Made by a program: the position numbers and the translations under genes. Shown here piece after piece: positions 43,449 through 54,560 of a DNA stretch of 64,000 bases (its first letter is position 1; every line of letters starts with the position of its first letter). The notes below the pieces were generated by a model. The model had not been told where the DNA came from. It was given only the letters and a program-made list of their open reading frames with translations, and ran no database searches. Source of the DNA: Peromyscus leucopus (Eukaryota; Chordata; Mammalia; Rodentia; Cricetidae); NCBI RefSeq assembly GCF_004664715.2, contig NC_051063.1, positions 145,804,165 to 145,868,164 on the forward strand, read 5' to 3'.

Positions 43449-43999
43449 TTGACAGGCAAGCTAAGGTAGTCTTTGGCATTAGCAGTCAAGAGGATAGCGA
43501 CAATGAAGGGGAGAAGGAATGATTGTGAGTGGGTTTCTCCCTGTGGTGTCTGGGGAATCCTTCCAGCCTCAAGGCCTGTTCTGTTCATCATGGATCCATC
43601 TCACACACAGTGCTACACAGAGGTGGCGTTTCCTCCTTGCCGGCTCACTTCTGACAAGACTGGTGCATTGGGAAATTGTGAGAGCCCAAGTAGGAAACCT
43701 CAACACCTGAAACCATTTTGTCATTGGGTGAGTATGTCCCCAAGTACAGGCTTGTCCCAGTGCCTAAGTGGATTAGTGAGCACGGTATTTAAAACTTAGC
43801 AAATATGTGTGTGCTGTATAATTTTATTATGTCTTATATGTCCAAACTTGATATTCTTTTTTTCATCTCTGAGGCAAAAGAACAATGCATGGACCTTTGA
43901 GAAATGCCAACATACACCTAAATTATATCAAGCACATTTTCTTTCTACACTCTCTCATTTAAAAAAACATGTTTGTTTTGGTTACAGAATTTCATAGGG
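43449..43999. other. Unrecognised non-coding interval
   Basis: About 550 bp. The 108-codon frame at 43473-43799 has no recognisable features. Confidence 0.45.
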
Positions 44000-44190
44000 A
44001 TGAGCCTGGAGACATAGGACTATTATCCTAGCTGAGGCAGGAGGATTGCAAGTCCATGGACAACCTGAGTAATTTAGTGAGACCCTGTCAAACAAGGGAA
44101 AAGAAAAAGGAAAAGAAAAAAGAGGGCTGAATATTTAATTCAGCTTGCTTAGCATGTGTGAGGCCGTGGGTTTGATCTCCAATACTATTT
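44000..44190 (+). mobile_element. Old B1-ID composite SINE, sense
   Basis: 44000-44120 is an old B1 ('gaggcaggaggattgcaagt', 'ttagtgagaccctgtcaaac') with a purine-rich linker. 44122-44190 is an ID ('cagcttgcttagcatgtgtg', 'ggtttgatctccaatact'). Same order as 21062 and 41535. Confidence 0.7.
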
Positions 44191-44286
44191 TAACAAAACC
44201 AAAGAGGTAAAAAAAAAAAAATACAGAAAAATATAAGTACATGTCTGTGGAGTCTCTATCCCCCTGGTCTAACAGCTGTTTGCTGG

Positions 44287-44307
44287 TTAGTTAGTTAGTT
44301 AGTTAGT
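44287..44307. repeat. (TTAG)n short simple repeat
   Basis: Five TTAG units (ggttagttagttagttagtt and following). Confidence 0.9.
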
Positions 44308-44309
44308 GT

Positions 44310-44578
44310 GGGGGGTCAGAGGAGACCCTTTGGGCGTCTGTTCTCTCCTCCCTTCTTGTTGAATGAAGTAAGGTCTCTCTTGCGGTCTCAGCCACTGTGC
44401 TGTGTACTTGACCTTGACTCATCCATGAACTTTCCTGCCTCTCCTTCCCCTCTCACCACAGGAAAGCCGGGCCTACAGATGTCTACCACTGCACTGGACT
44501 TTTATGAGCTACGGGGCTTGAACTCAGGTTGCCAGACTTGTGAAGCAAGCACCATCACCTGCTAAGCCACCTCGATGT
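44310..44578 (-). mobile_element. B4-family SINE, antisense
   Basis: The right part is an inverted tRNA-type head ('ctgctaagccacctcgatgt', 'cttgaactcaggttgccaga'). The left part is B1-like in reverse ('aaggtctctcttgcggtctc'). Length and order fit B4. Confidence 0.75.
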
Positions 44579-44816
44579 CCCCTTTCTGTGTGAATTCTGA
44601 ATATACAGCATCACTGAGTCCCTCTCTCAGTTTCCCCTTCCTGCCCTTTTCCTTAGTACTAGGAGAGGGTTCCCTCTCCTGACGTTAGCTTATGTCATCC
44701 CCATGTTTACTTTAAGTGCATCTATTTTACAATCTGGAGACCCAATTTAACTTTTTAAGGTATTGATTTAAAACTGAAGTTATATGCAATCTTGATTATC
44801 TTTAAAAATGCCTTTA

Positions 44817-44935
44817 GTCTATGGCCATACCACCCTGAACGCGCCCGATCTCGTCTGATCTCAGAAGCTAAGCAGGGTCGGGCCTGGTTAGTACTTGGAT
44901 GGGAGACCCCTGGGAACACTGGGTGCTGTAGGCTT
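44817..44935 (+). pseudogene. 5S rRNA retropseudogene with A-rich tail and 13-bp TSD
   Basis: 119 bp aligns end to end with vertebrate 5S rRNA: starts gtctatggccataccaccct and ends gtgctgtaggctt. Differences visible by eye are C to T near base 6, G to A in 'tcagaag', one base lost in 'gagacccctggg', and two substitutions in 'aacactggg'. An A/AAT-rich tail (44936-44978) and direct repeats aaaaatgccttta at 44804-44816 and 44979-44991 show L1-type reverse-transcribed insertion. Box A (agctaagcagggtcgg) is intact and the 3' promoter side is mutated. No T-run terminator follows, so correct pol III expression is unlikely. Confidence 0.97.
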
Positions 44936-44991
44936 AAAAAAAATAAATAAATAAAAATAAAATAAAAAATAAAAAATAAAAAATGCCTTTA

Positions 44992-46275
44992 ATGAGCCAT
45001 GAATACAAAACCTCTTAAAACGAGGAAATATCCATTCCAGAAAGATTTAGTGGAATCAAGGAGTGTTATCCACATGCGTGTCTGCCTCGCATGGAAAGCT
45101 ATTTCCTATACAAATAAACTGCTGAGACCACAGCCCATCTATCAACTAATCTCAACTTGTAGCCTAAGCACTGCCCACTAAATGACATATGCTTCATATA
45201 ATGCTCAACAGCTGAATGATCAAAGATCAGCTTCTGGGCCACAGCAGTTATGGCAGGCACCTGCTGGTGGCTGCTGGCCTGCCTGCCTGAAGTTACGGAC
45301 AGCTGTGACCTGCAGTTGGGGCTCCTGGGGTTATGCAAACCAAATGGCTGACCTCAGATGCTTTTGTGATATATCCAGGAGCTTGAAGCAACTCTGGTGA
45401 GGGAAGTCTGAGCACCTGTTGGACCAATGACTCGACTATTGTGTGTCACCTGGTATTAGGCATCAAGAGTTGCCCTCTCCATCACATGGATTCCGGCCTT
45501 CCTGGAGTGGATCCTGATTCTACCTCCATCCTCCATAGAGAATCCTCAGTGGCCCGTGAATATCCCAGCATAGGCTAGGATAGCATGGATCTGTTTACTG
45601 CCGAGATGAGCATTTCTTAGGAGCTCCGTGTGCACACCCACGGTACTCGCTGAGGGAACTCCATGCACTCTAATGTCCTGTAACCAAGTGAGAACAGCTG
45701 CTCCCACCTCACAGGCATGAGACGTGCTGAAGGAATTCACATGAAAGCCTTACTTCTAGCAGACTCACGGTGGAACTCGGAGAGTGTCCTGATGGTCTTG
45801 TTCTCTAGTCTCCCATCCCCCATCAGCCATGCTGCCAAGATGGGTTCTGCTCCAGCAACTCTGGAATGGCCTTGAGTCACGCTCTGCCTATGTACCAGAC
45901 AGTTCTGGCCTGGGATCTGCTCCAAGCTGCTCCGTGACTTCTCTGTCTCTGGATTGTTCTAGGATCTGACCCCTTCCAAGGTAGCTCTGGAATCCCCTGA
46001 GATCTCATTCAGGTGTGCCTTTCTGTGGTTATGACTAGAAACTTCCTGAATTGTGTGAGCAGGAAATTCTTTTCCCTTACACAGGGCCATCATCTATTTG
46101 AGTCTATCCAAAACTACGCTTGCTTAATCCAAAAATGATGGTTGTGTCAGAGGGGAAAGAGAGCAGAGACAGGGTAAAATCCAACGCACCAGAAGACCTG
46201 ACTGATCAAGAGGGTGGTCTCTTTAACTAAAGCCTCAGCCAGAGAAGTGGTTCTCACCGTTTGGTGCACATCAGA
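44992..46275. other. Unrecognised non-coding interval
   Basis: About 1.3 kb without a recognisable repeat or gene. Short open frames on both strands lack features. Confidence 0.45.
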
Positions 46276-46287
46276 ATCACCTAAGGA

Positions 46288-46443
46288 GGGCGGTGGTGGC
46301 ACACGCCTTTAATCCCAGCACTCAGAAAGCAGAGACAGGCAGATCTCTGTGAGTTCGAGGCCAGCCTGGTCTACACAGTGAGTTCCAGGATAGGAACCAA
46401 AGCTACACAGAGAAAAACCTGTCTTGAAAAACCAAAAATAGAT
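46288..46443 (+). mobile_element. B1 SINE, sense, 12-bp perfect TSD
   Basis: 'gggcggtggtggcacacgcc', 'tgagttcgaggccagcctgg', 'acctgtcttgaaaaaccaaa'. Direct repeat atcacctaagga at 46276-46287 and 46444-46455 without mismatch. Confidence 0.97.
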
Positions 46444-46456
46444 ATCACCTAAGGAT

Positions 46457-46846
46457 TCTTAAAATGAATCCCGGGGAAGGGGAAGGTCCTGACATTTTTT
46501 TTTTTTTTTTTTTGAAGCTCTTCTGATAATTCTAAGGTAGCCAAGTTAAGAACCACACCTAGAAATTGAATTTGGGGGGGGGGGGGATCTGTCTCTTGGA
46601 TCTTGATCCAGTGGGGATCAAGATCATGTAAACATGTAATTTATAAATAAGAGAGAGTCTGATCCAGGAGTTCTGCAGCCAGGTCAGGGGTCACGACATC
46701 AAAATTGGGGCAGACACCTACGCCTGAGTGACTTGCTTAAAAACCAGGAGGGACTGTAGGAGTCTGGCAATGCAAATGTTACAGTGCACAGCCACGAGCC
46801 AGTCTCTTTCCTTTCATGCTAATAAGTCTCAGGAAAAAAGGGAAGG
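46457..46846. other. Unrecognised interval with T and G runs
   Basis: T16-17 near 46497-46514 and G12 at 46574-46585, the latter followed by a small inverted repeat (ggatcttgatcc / ggggatcaagatc). Otherwise nothing recognised. Confidence 0.45.
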
Positions 46847-46851
46847 ATGGG

Positions 46852-47229
46852 TGTCTTAGTCACCGTTCTATCGCTGCAAGAGACACCATGACCCAGGCAA
46901 CTCTTGTAAAAGAAAGCATTTAACTGGAGGTTTGCTTACAGTTTCAGAGGGTTAGTTCATAATCATCATGGCAGAAGTCAGACAGGCATGGTGCTGGAGC
47001 AGGAACAGAGCTTTCCATCCTGATCTACAGGCAGGAGGCAGAGAGACTGCCCCTGGCATGGGCTTTTGAAACCTCAAAGCCCACCCTCAGTGACACACCT
47101 TCCCCAGGAAGGCTACACCCACCTCAACAAGGCCACACCTCCTAATCCTTCCTAAACAGTTCCACTAACTGGGGACCAAGCATTCACACATATGAGCCTA
47201 TGGGGGTCATTCTCATTCACACCACCACA
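46852..47229 (-). mobile_element. MaLR-like LTR, full length, antisense
   Basis: Plus strand runs from tgtcttagtcaccgttctat to cattctcattcacaccacca. On the minus strand it is TG...CA. Flanks atggg / atgag (46847-46851, 47230-47234) match at 4 of 5, as for 5-bp MaLR duplications. Landmarks: 'ttgaaacctcaaagcccacc', 'aacaaggccacacctcctaa'. Confidence 0.75.
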
Positions 47230-47404
47230 ATGAGATTTCTAGACTGAGTAAGATTACTTGAAATAGCCCAATCTGCCCCCTAGTTGGCTAAGATTTACAT
47301 TTCCTATCAGGAGGAAACAAAAAATGTTATACTGAGACACAGGACTTATGTACCTACACAAGCACACTTTCACCACAAGAATTTTATCTTGAAATGACCT
47401 GTCA

Positions 47405-47610
47405 TTGGACCAGTGAGATGGCTCCGTGGGTAAAGGTGCTTGCTGCTAAGGCTGACAAGCCTGAGAATCTTGAGTTCAATTCCTGGGAACCACTTGCTGG
47501 AAGAAGAGAACTTATTCATGCAAGTTGTCCTCTGACCTCATACACACAGAAACATGAGACACACACACACACAGAAACATGAGACACACACACATATACA
47601 CACACACACA
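47405..47610 (+). mobile_element. B2/B3-superfamily SINE with duplicated CA-rich tail
   Basis: 'accagtgagatggctccgtg', 'agcctgagaatcttgagttc', 'gcaagttgtcctctgacctc'. The tail contains 'cagaaacatgagacacacac' twice in tandem (47549 and 47574), then CA repeats. Confidence 0.9.
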
Positions 47611-47764
47611 AATTAAAAACAGTCTTCCATCAACTCTAGAAACTATGGTACACTGTTTCTCTTTGTAACTGTGGCCATGTGTAGCTCATTGTTGCTGATT
47701 ATTGATGCTTGGCAGAAAATGTTAAACCACTAGCCCAGAAACATAGCAAAATTCAAAATATTTT

Positions 47765-47955
47765 TTAAAAAACATGTGTGTATCTTGTATGTATATTAGT
47801 GTATATATACAGTGTGTACTGTATGCACACCATAGCACATGTGGAGATCAGAGAACAAGTCAGTTCCCTCCTTCCACCATTACATGGGCTGAACATAAGT
47901 TATCAGGGTTGTGTGGCAAAGGCTTTTCCTGTTGAGCCATCTTGTGGGCCCCAAA
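47765..47955 (-). mobile_element. B2/B3-superfamily SINE, antisense
   Basis: Inverted head 'gttgagccatcttgtgggcc', middle 'cttccaccattacatgggct', TG/TA-rich 3' part at the left. Confidence 0.85.
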
Positions 47956-48185
47956 CTTCAAATCTAAGTCCCTTTCTATTGAGTGTATATCACTTCCCCA
48001 CATACAGAGAGCCATCGGGTCAAAAAGTAAAAATTAAACCATCATGAGCTGGGAAACATTAATTTATATATTGTATTTTTCATAAATAAAAACATGGGAG
48101 AAAATATCACTTACATGGGCTATGTGTTTTTACCATCCTGGTGTCATGAAAGAATTTCTAATGATAAGGCATGCACATCAGTAGA

Positions 48186-49004
48186 TGTAATTCTAAATGG
48201 TCTTATTAAATAAGGAACACAGACCCAAATAAAGAGACCACTCACTTACCACTCACTGCTGTCCTTACCCTGAGAGAGAGACCTTTTTCCTGTGTCCTGT
48301 CTTTTTACTGCCTTTCTGTTCTGCCTTCTCATTGGTTCTAAACCCAACCATGCTGTGGGATGGTCTGTATGTCAAATTGCTCTGATTGGTCAATAAATAA
48401 AACACTGATTGGCCAGTGGCCAGGCAGGAAGTAGGTGGGACAGGGAGAGAGGAGAATTCTGGGAAGCAGAAGGCTGAGGCAGAGATACACTGCCAGACGC
48501 TGCCATGACCAGCAGCATGTGAAGACACCAGTAAGCCACCAGCCACGTGGCAAGGTATAGATTTATGGAAATGGATTAATTTAAGCTATAAGAACAGTTA
48601 GCAAGAAGCCTGCCATGGCCATACAATTTGTAAGCAATATAAGTCTCTGTGTTTACTTGGTTGGGTCTGAGCGGCTGTGGGACTGGCGGGTGACAAAGAT
48701 TTGTCCTGACTGTGGGCAAGGCAGAAAAACTCTAGCTACACAACCACATGACTTCCTCATTACTACCTGTCTATACAGACCTCCAGGTCTCTATGGTTGG
48801 TACTGGGATTAAAGGCGTGTGTCACCATGCTGGCTGTGTCCTTGAACACACAGAGACTTTGCTTGCCATGTGATCAGGATTAAGGGCGTGTGTTACCACT
48901 ACCAGACTTCTGCTTAATGGCTTGCTCTTAGCTCTGATCCCCAGGCAACTTTATTAGCATACAGATAAAATTACATTTCAGCACAAATAAAATATCACCA
49001 TACA
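48186..49004 (-). mobile_element. LTR-like element with B1-like segments, antisense, split by a solo LTR
   Basis: Pieces 48186-48350 and 48741-49004. Plus-strand ends tgtaattctaaatggtctta and aataaaatatcaccataca are TG...CA compatible. 48800-48900 contains two short B1-like stretches ('tgggattaaaggcgtgtgtc', 'aggattaagggcgtgtgtta') that I take as part of this LTR family. No clear TSD. Confidence 0.6.
48351..48740 (+). mobile_element. Solo LTR, class II ERV-type (390 bp), perfect 6-bp TSD
   Basis: Starts TGCTGTGGGA, ends CTCTAGCTACA, flanked exactly by CAACCA at 48345-48350 and 48741-48746. It shares most of its length with the LTR at 22372. Likely regulatory landmarks are an inverted CCAAT pair (ctgattggtcaataaataaa) and an AATATAAG stretch near the 3' third. 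No internal genes. Confidence 0.92.
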
Positions 49005-49254
49005 CATCTGCATGGTTAGAACATGTAAACAACATACGAGGCACTACAGAATGTCAAGAGACAGCTTCTCGAGACATCCCTCACACCCTTGCCTCAGTCA
49101 CTCTCTCAAGAGAAAATACATGATGAGCTTCTCATATTCTTTCCCAAAAGCAAAATATCCACCTGCGAAAAGGGGATTTGAAATTCCACATTAATGTGAA
49201 CGTTCTCTGAGATAACTCTAAGATAATTCCATATCAACAGGTGGGGTTTGGCTC

Positions 49255-49470
49255 ATTTCTAGCAGTAGAAGAATATTCCATATGAAGATCGTGATATCAT
49301 TTATGTAAGTTCCTCCTGGCCTCTATTATTATTTTCAGATTCTTACCACTGTAGACAATAGTGAAGTCAGCATCACTGCCTAGAACTAATCTGACAAACT
49401 TTTGTGGTTCCGTGGGTAACTAGTATTTAAGATATTTCACCAGATAACTTGCTATTTGAATTATACAATT
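49255..49470 (-). mobile_element. Ancient L1-like fragment, antisense
   Basis: 'agtagaagaatattccatat' and 'tgtagacaatagtgaagtca' follow the inverted L1 ORF2-end pattern seen more clearly at 15540. Weak. Confidence 0.4.
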
Positions 49471-50184
49471 TGCACCTTGAGGCTATCGGACACTCAGACC
49501 TCTGGGGCTCTTTGTCCACCTAGCTGATGTGCACATGCTGGGGGAGGGGACAGAGGATTTTGCCTGGATCTTCAAGCTCTAAATTCAATATGAGGAAAGG
49601 CAGGCAGGCAGCAAAATCTACATGCTTTTCTATATTTACTTTCGGAATGAACAAATTCATGATGTTTCTCTCTCCAGGTGACAGAAATGGCCCAGAAATG
49701 TGTGAATTTCAAATAGTTTTTCTCAATTCCAACTCATTCTGTTTCTCTTTCCTCTTAGCAAGGAGCGGATCTGAGGCAAGATAAACAAATACCTGCTCTG
49801 GGGCCGGCTGCTGCCTGAGGCACACAGCAGGAGAAAGCTTGAGAATGCACATTTGAAAACTGCTTAACACTGACTTATAGAGACCACGCACACATGAAAC
49901 TCCACCAGGGTGAAAGGGTCGTGGCCAACTTCCCCTCTCATAGACAGTCATTGCTGGTCTTTAGGGAACCTTGGGGAGATGTCTCTAGAAGGATCTCTTA
50001 GCTTGAGCACTGTTGACATGTGCTGGATACTTCCTTTCTGTTACTGCAGAGCGACTGTTCTGTGCACTCTAGAATGTTCAATAGCATCTTGGACACCACC
50101 CCACTAGAAGGCCGAAGCACCTACCCATAGCTGCCTCCAGAAATGACCACACTGAGGGACACCATGCATCCCTCTTCTGTCGTA
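49471..50184. other. Unrecognised non-coding interval
   Basis: About 700 bp. No gene or named repeat. Frames at 49527-49951 are unremarkable. Confidence 0.45.
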
Positions 50185-50535
50185 AACAATAGTTCCCCTT
50201 ATCTGAAGTTTTACTTTCTGTGGTTTCAGTTAGCCGTGGTCAACCATGGTCTGAAACAGAAATGGAGAATTTCAGAAATACTCAAATCCATGATTTGTAA
50301 ATCATGTCCCATTGTAAGTGACATGAAATCTTACCATCTCACTTTGTCCTGCTTGGGATATGACTCATCCTCTCATCCAGCTTATCCATATTGTATATGC
50401 TACCCTCCTTGCCCTATTTGGGCAATTTTCTTGGTTATCAGGTTCACTGTCACCATACTGCCGTGCTTGTGTTCCAATAATCTCTATTTGACATAAGTAT
50501 GGCCGCAGATAGCAAGAGCGGTGTTGCCAAGGAGG
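50185..50535 (+). mobile_element. Tigger DNA transposon 5' part
   Basis: 'ttccccttatctgaagtttt' (degraded end), 'ggtttcagttagccgtggtc', 'ccgtgcttgtgttccaataa' and the start of a former transposase frame near 'gtatggccgcagatagcaag'. Truncated and non-functional. Confidence 0.75.
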
Positions 50536-50789
50536 TCCCAGGACATAGCATGTAGACGGACAGATTGACTCCGGAACGGTATGGCAGTGCCGGGATGTGT
50601 GGGAAAAACAAAGCAAAACGTGGTATCCATGGAATTCAGAAACGAGCCACAGTTTCAGACATCCACTGGAGTCTTAGAATGTAACCCCTTTGGATGAAGG
50701 GGCCATTGTAGGTATAAGATAGAGAAATAATATTCTCTTATGTGTTTGTAGTGAAAATTTCTTACTCATTCTCACCTTGATAGGTATTT

Positions 50790-51030
50790 GTTTGTTTTTT
50801 AATTTAGTTAGATGTTGTAAATAATTCTGTTATAAATACAGCTAAGTGTTCTACAGAGAAAATTCCTTGATAGAAGATGGCTAGGTCAAGGGGATATGCA
50901 CTTAATATGAGGACAGATATTAACCAGTTGTCTTCTAAAGAGATTGTACCAATTTTCACTCTCCCTAACAATGTACAAGAATGCCTGTTTCTATACACCC
51001 TTGCCAAGTCAGCTTGTTAAAAAAACAACA
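50790..51030 (-). mobile_element. Ancient L1 fragment, antisense
   Basis: 'attctgttataaatacagct', 'aatttcactctccctaacaa' (as ttttcactctccctaacaat) and 'acacccttgccaagtcagct' follow the inverted ORF2 end. Confidence 0.6.
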
Positions 51031-53157
51031 GCAAAAACCTTTTCATCTTTTTTGATTCCGAAAGATGAAAACTGCGGTCTTCCGGTAACCTCAGCTCTGC
51101 CGCTGTGCTCTGGAACAGGTTTCTGGAGAAAAGCTGCTCAAAATGCACCATCTTAGAGATGGTCCAAAGGCCAGGCCAGGAAACCCTGATGAGGAGGGGC
51201 TCTGACAGGGCTCTTCAGCCCCCTTTCCTTTCCAAGGGCTGCATTCAACTTATTTGAGCTCCTGGAAATTGGAAATGATTCTCCAGGAGAAGACCTAGCC
51301 CCTTCAAACAGCATGCTTACTGTGCAGAACGTGCCAGAGCAAGGCTGCTGGAAAGTCCTTCGCATTCCTGTAGATGTGTATATGATAAACATGTTATCGT
51401 TTTCTGTGCCACTTGCCCCTCTTGGTGCTGAGAGGTGCTGTCTGCTTTCATCTGTGTGCTGAATTACAGATATACATGATCAAATGAAGCCAAGACAAGA
51501 ATCAAGCCTCATAAAAATCTTGCCTACAGCATGTACCAAGAAACGTTGATCGTGCCAAGACTACCCTGGCTGAGAGAAGTCAGGAGTTGTGCAATTACCC
51601 AGCAGAGGCTGAGATTTCTCACAAAAACAGGAACCACATCGAAAAGCCTAAGCACAAAATGTAGCCTATTCTTTCTAGAGGCCATTTTGATATTTCACTA
51701 ACACGAACATTGAAAAACATGGCTTTCTGACCTCTAGGATTTTATTGAAACCTCTGTAAAGCCCAGCATGAAATAGATTTTTCCATTCCTGGGTTTTCCG
51801 AGTGGCTCCTTTGGGCTCTAAGTTAAACTGAGTTTTTAAATAAGACCAAAGGATTCTTCCACTGCCTGCTTGAATACACAGATTTTTTTTTTTTTCATGC
51901 CAGGGATATTTATTGAAAGTCTACAATGTGCCAGACTGTAGAGAAAGCATTCATGAGAAAGACCCTACGGCTGCTGTTTGGACTTCCCGCTAAAGAAAAG
52001 GAGATCCAAGGAGAGGGGCTGGCGTCAGGTGTGTGTGGTGGTCTCGAGGTCCACCTGCAGGAGCTCCTGGAGCTCTGGGGTTTGGCTTAATTTAGTTAGT
52101 GCCCACATGAACTGACCCGAACAAAGGGTTCTGGCTACTTCTGGGAAAGCAGTTGAAGGCGAAGATCTGATCACTTCCTAGTGACCCCATGCTGAAGAAG
52201 AGATTTCCCTGTCCCGATTAACATGAGACAGCCAAACATAAGACACTAAGCACTGGAAAACTGAGCTGAGCAGCAGCCTGCTAGCTACAAATACTCACTT
52301 CCTGGAAGAGAAGGACACCACAGAACCATGTAGGGCTACACAGGGATGGCACTCAAGAGCAGCATGACTCAGAAAGGCCCAAGTGAGACAAGTGTTGTTT
52401 AACAGGAGGGTGAAGTAGCCCCAATTCCTGCAAGGGGATGAGGTAGGTTTGTCTGAAAATATTGTAGGTTGCAAAGACTGCGAAACCTATTAGGTTGAGG
52501 ACTGGGTGGGAACAGTAGTCAGCCTTCAGGGTCAGCCTTCAGGGTCCTTGAAGGTCAAAGATGTTATGGCAACCTCTGCTGGGCTTCTTTCAACTTTCAT
52601 ATCTCTTTCCTAACAGGAGCTCAGGGTTAGCATCAATAGTATGGACCACATTTCTGCTGCTTACAGCCTAACATGAACATACAACCGACACTCGCCGATC
52701 AACTTTTGTGAGGTCTGCATTCTTCTTGACCATCTGGCAAGCAGGACCTCATCTATTGATAATAGCACCCTAATCCGGGGAGAAGAGTTTCCCTCCCTGT
52801 CAATCTACTTGTCCTTGGGGTTTGGGTGACTTTGAACCCTCTCAGGACTCCAGAGGGTGAGCTAGTGACCCAGATTTGACCAATCAGATTATCCTATTAC
52901 CTTGGCCATTGTGGTTGGTTCAGAGACAGGCAACTGGACCAGGCTCAAGTGAAACTTTGCTAATAAAAAATACAAACTCTTTTTTGAGGAAAATTGCTAA
53001 ATAGGAAATTCTAAGACTGAAGTTGCTGGGGAATTATACGAAAAGCATCCCTGTCTGTGAGTGAGAGCAACATAAAGAGGTACAGAAAAGAGTGGGGAGA
53101 GGGAGACGAACAGAGGTGCTGATTTAGCTTCCCACCTGAAATGGTGGAACTAGAATT
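51031..53157. other. Mostly unrecognised interval with ancient traces
   Basis: 2.1 kb. 51893-51965 ('gggatatttattgaaagtct', 'acaatgtgccagactgtaga') resembles an ancient mammalian repeat. A 13-bp tandem duplication (gtcagccttcagg twice) lies at 52519-52546. 52880-52960 has a CCAAT-bearing stretch like that near 8260. No coding signal. Confidence 0.45.
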
Positions 53158-53600
53158 ATAGTGGCCCCCTTTATCTACAGAGGATACACTGAAGACCCTC
53201 AGTGGGAGTCTCAACTCTAGATCCTGCCAAACACTATAGATGCTATGTTTTCCTCTCATATACATAGCTGTCCATCATAAAGTTTAATTTATAAGTTAGG
53301 CAAAGAGCAAGGTTAAAAATGGGGTCTGGCAAGATGTGGGTGTGGTAAGGTGCCTGGTGTCTAGCCTGATGATTGGAGTTCCATCCGTGGGTCATGTTTG
53401 GAAGAGGAGAACCAGCTCCCAAGTGTTGCTCTCTGGTCTCCATGTGCGTGGCAATCGTGTGCTCATAACACCCACACCCACATGCACACAACAAGTAAAT
53501 AAATATAAAAAATTAAAACTAAAAATAACCAATATAGAATTATAACAATACACTTTAATACAAGTTATATGACTAGCATCTCTTGCTATTTCAACATATT
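53158..53600 (+). mobile_element. Tigger-like DNA transposon, split by a SINE
   Basis: Left piece 53158-53322 ('ccccctttatctacagagga', 'cataaagtttaatttataag') and right piece 53515-53600 ('aattataacaatacacttta') align in order with Tigger-derived elements. The gap is the B2/B3 insertion. Non-coding. Confidence 0.72.
53325..53512 (+). mobile_element. B2/B3-superfamily SINE in a Tigger remnant
   Basis: 'ctggcaagatgtgggtgtgg', 'gtctagcctgatgattggag' and 'ttgctctctggtctccatgt', with a CA/AAAT-rich end. Diverged. Confidence 0.82.
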
Positions 53601-53772
53601 CTAGTGTATTCATTTTCTAATGACCACCAATAACTGAAGCCACAAATAGCAAATGGCTTTGCTATGGCTAGCGGGGCAACTCTTACACTCTTGAATCTTC
53701 AGGTAAACAAACCAACACATTTTTCTCTTTAATGTATGGCTTATGTTGGTTTGACTTGAGTTTCTTACACCT

Positions 53773-53820
53773 AAAATAAATAAATAAATAGATAAATAAA
53801 TAATAAATAAATAAATAAAG
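53773..53820. repeat. (TAAA)n microsatellite
   Basis: About eleven AAAT units with single-unit variants, inside an otherwise unrecognised 340-bp stretch (53600-53939). Confidence 0.93.
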
Positions 53821-53939
53821 TGACTAATGGTCCAATGGACAGGTGCTATTAACTTGCTGGCAATTTCATCTCGTTTTTTCATTTTCCTGCATGAGTAGTG
53901 ACAATGAGCCACACTCTTGCCCTGGCTTTAAACACAACC

Positions 53940-54330
53940 CTGTCTCCCAACTTATCTTCCATGCTTGTGATCATTCTGTACTTTGAACAGACTCACCTCC
54001 TTTCACTCCGAACACTTCGTTCTTCCCTCTGCTTGAGTCCGTCTTTCTGAGTTCTTCATTTTGCCAATGACTTTGGACATTCAGCTTAAATAGCCCTGCC
54101 TTTGAGAAGCCTTCCCTGTCCCAAAGCTAACGTATCGGCACAATGCCTGTCTTGATAGAGGAGTTTGTTGTCTTTATCATAGCCCTTATTGACATATGAC
54201 AGTTGCTATGTATCTTTTATGGCCTACCTTCATGACTACAAGCTCTATGAGAACATGGGCCTTCTCTGTGCTCTCAGTGCATAGAACAGGGTCTGGCACA
54301 AATTAGGGTCTTTGCAGAAGTCCACGGATA
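53940..54330 (+). mobile_element. LINE2 (L2) 3' end, sense
   Basis: 'ttgagaagccttccctgtcc', 'ctacaagctctatgagaaca' and 'catagaacagggtctggcac' are landmarks of the ancient mammalian L2 3' region, in the right order. Confidence 0.75.
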
Positions 54331-54394
54331 CAAATCTATCAATGAACAATCACACATGCAGTTGCTGTTGGGATATGAAGGTGGAACTTATTTA

Positions 54395-54560
54395 CGCAAT
54401 TTACATGGATCACTCAATCCTCAAAACAACCTCAAGTAAGAGTTCCTATTGCCCTATAATGGGGAAATTTAGGTTGAGAAGTTGAGCAATTTATCCAAAG
54501 TAACACACCTTGAAAAAGTTGATAGAGGTGTGATAACCAAAGGACTATTGGATCCAAATT
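54395..54560 (-). mobile_element. MIR, antisense
   Basis: 'tcctcaaaacaacctcaagt', 'tataatggggaaatttaggt' and 'gcaatttatccaaagtaaca' follow the inverted MIR consensus. Ancient. Confidence 0.72.

Noticed and set aside
44817..44935. Functional 5S rRNA gene
   Set aside because: Substitutions and a deletion in the 3' half, an A-rich tail, a TSD and no T-run terminator mark a retropseudogene.
47549..47600. CRISPR-like direct repeats
   Set aside because: Only two copies of a CA-rich 20-25-bp unit at a SINE tail in mammalian DNA, with no spacer structure.
48800..48900. Two independent B1 fragments
   Set aside because: They are short, lack tails and TSDs, and lie within a recognisable LTR-like block, so they were treated as part of that LTR.
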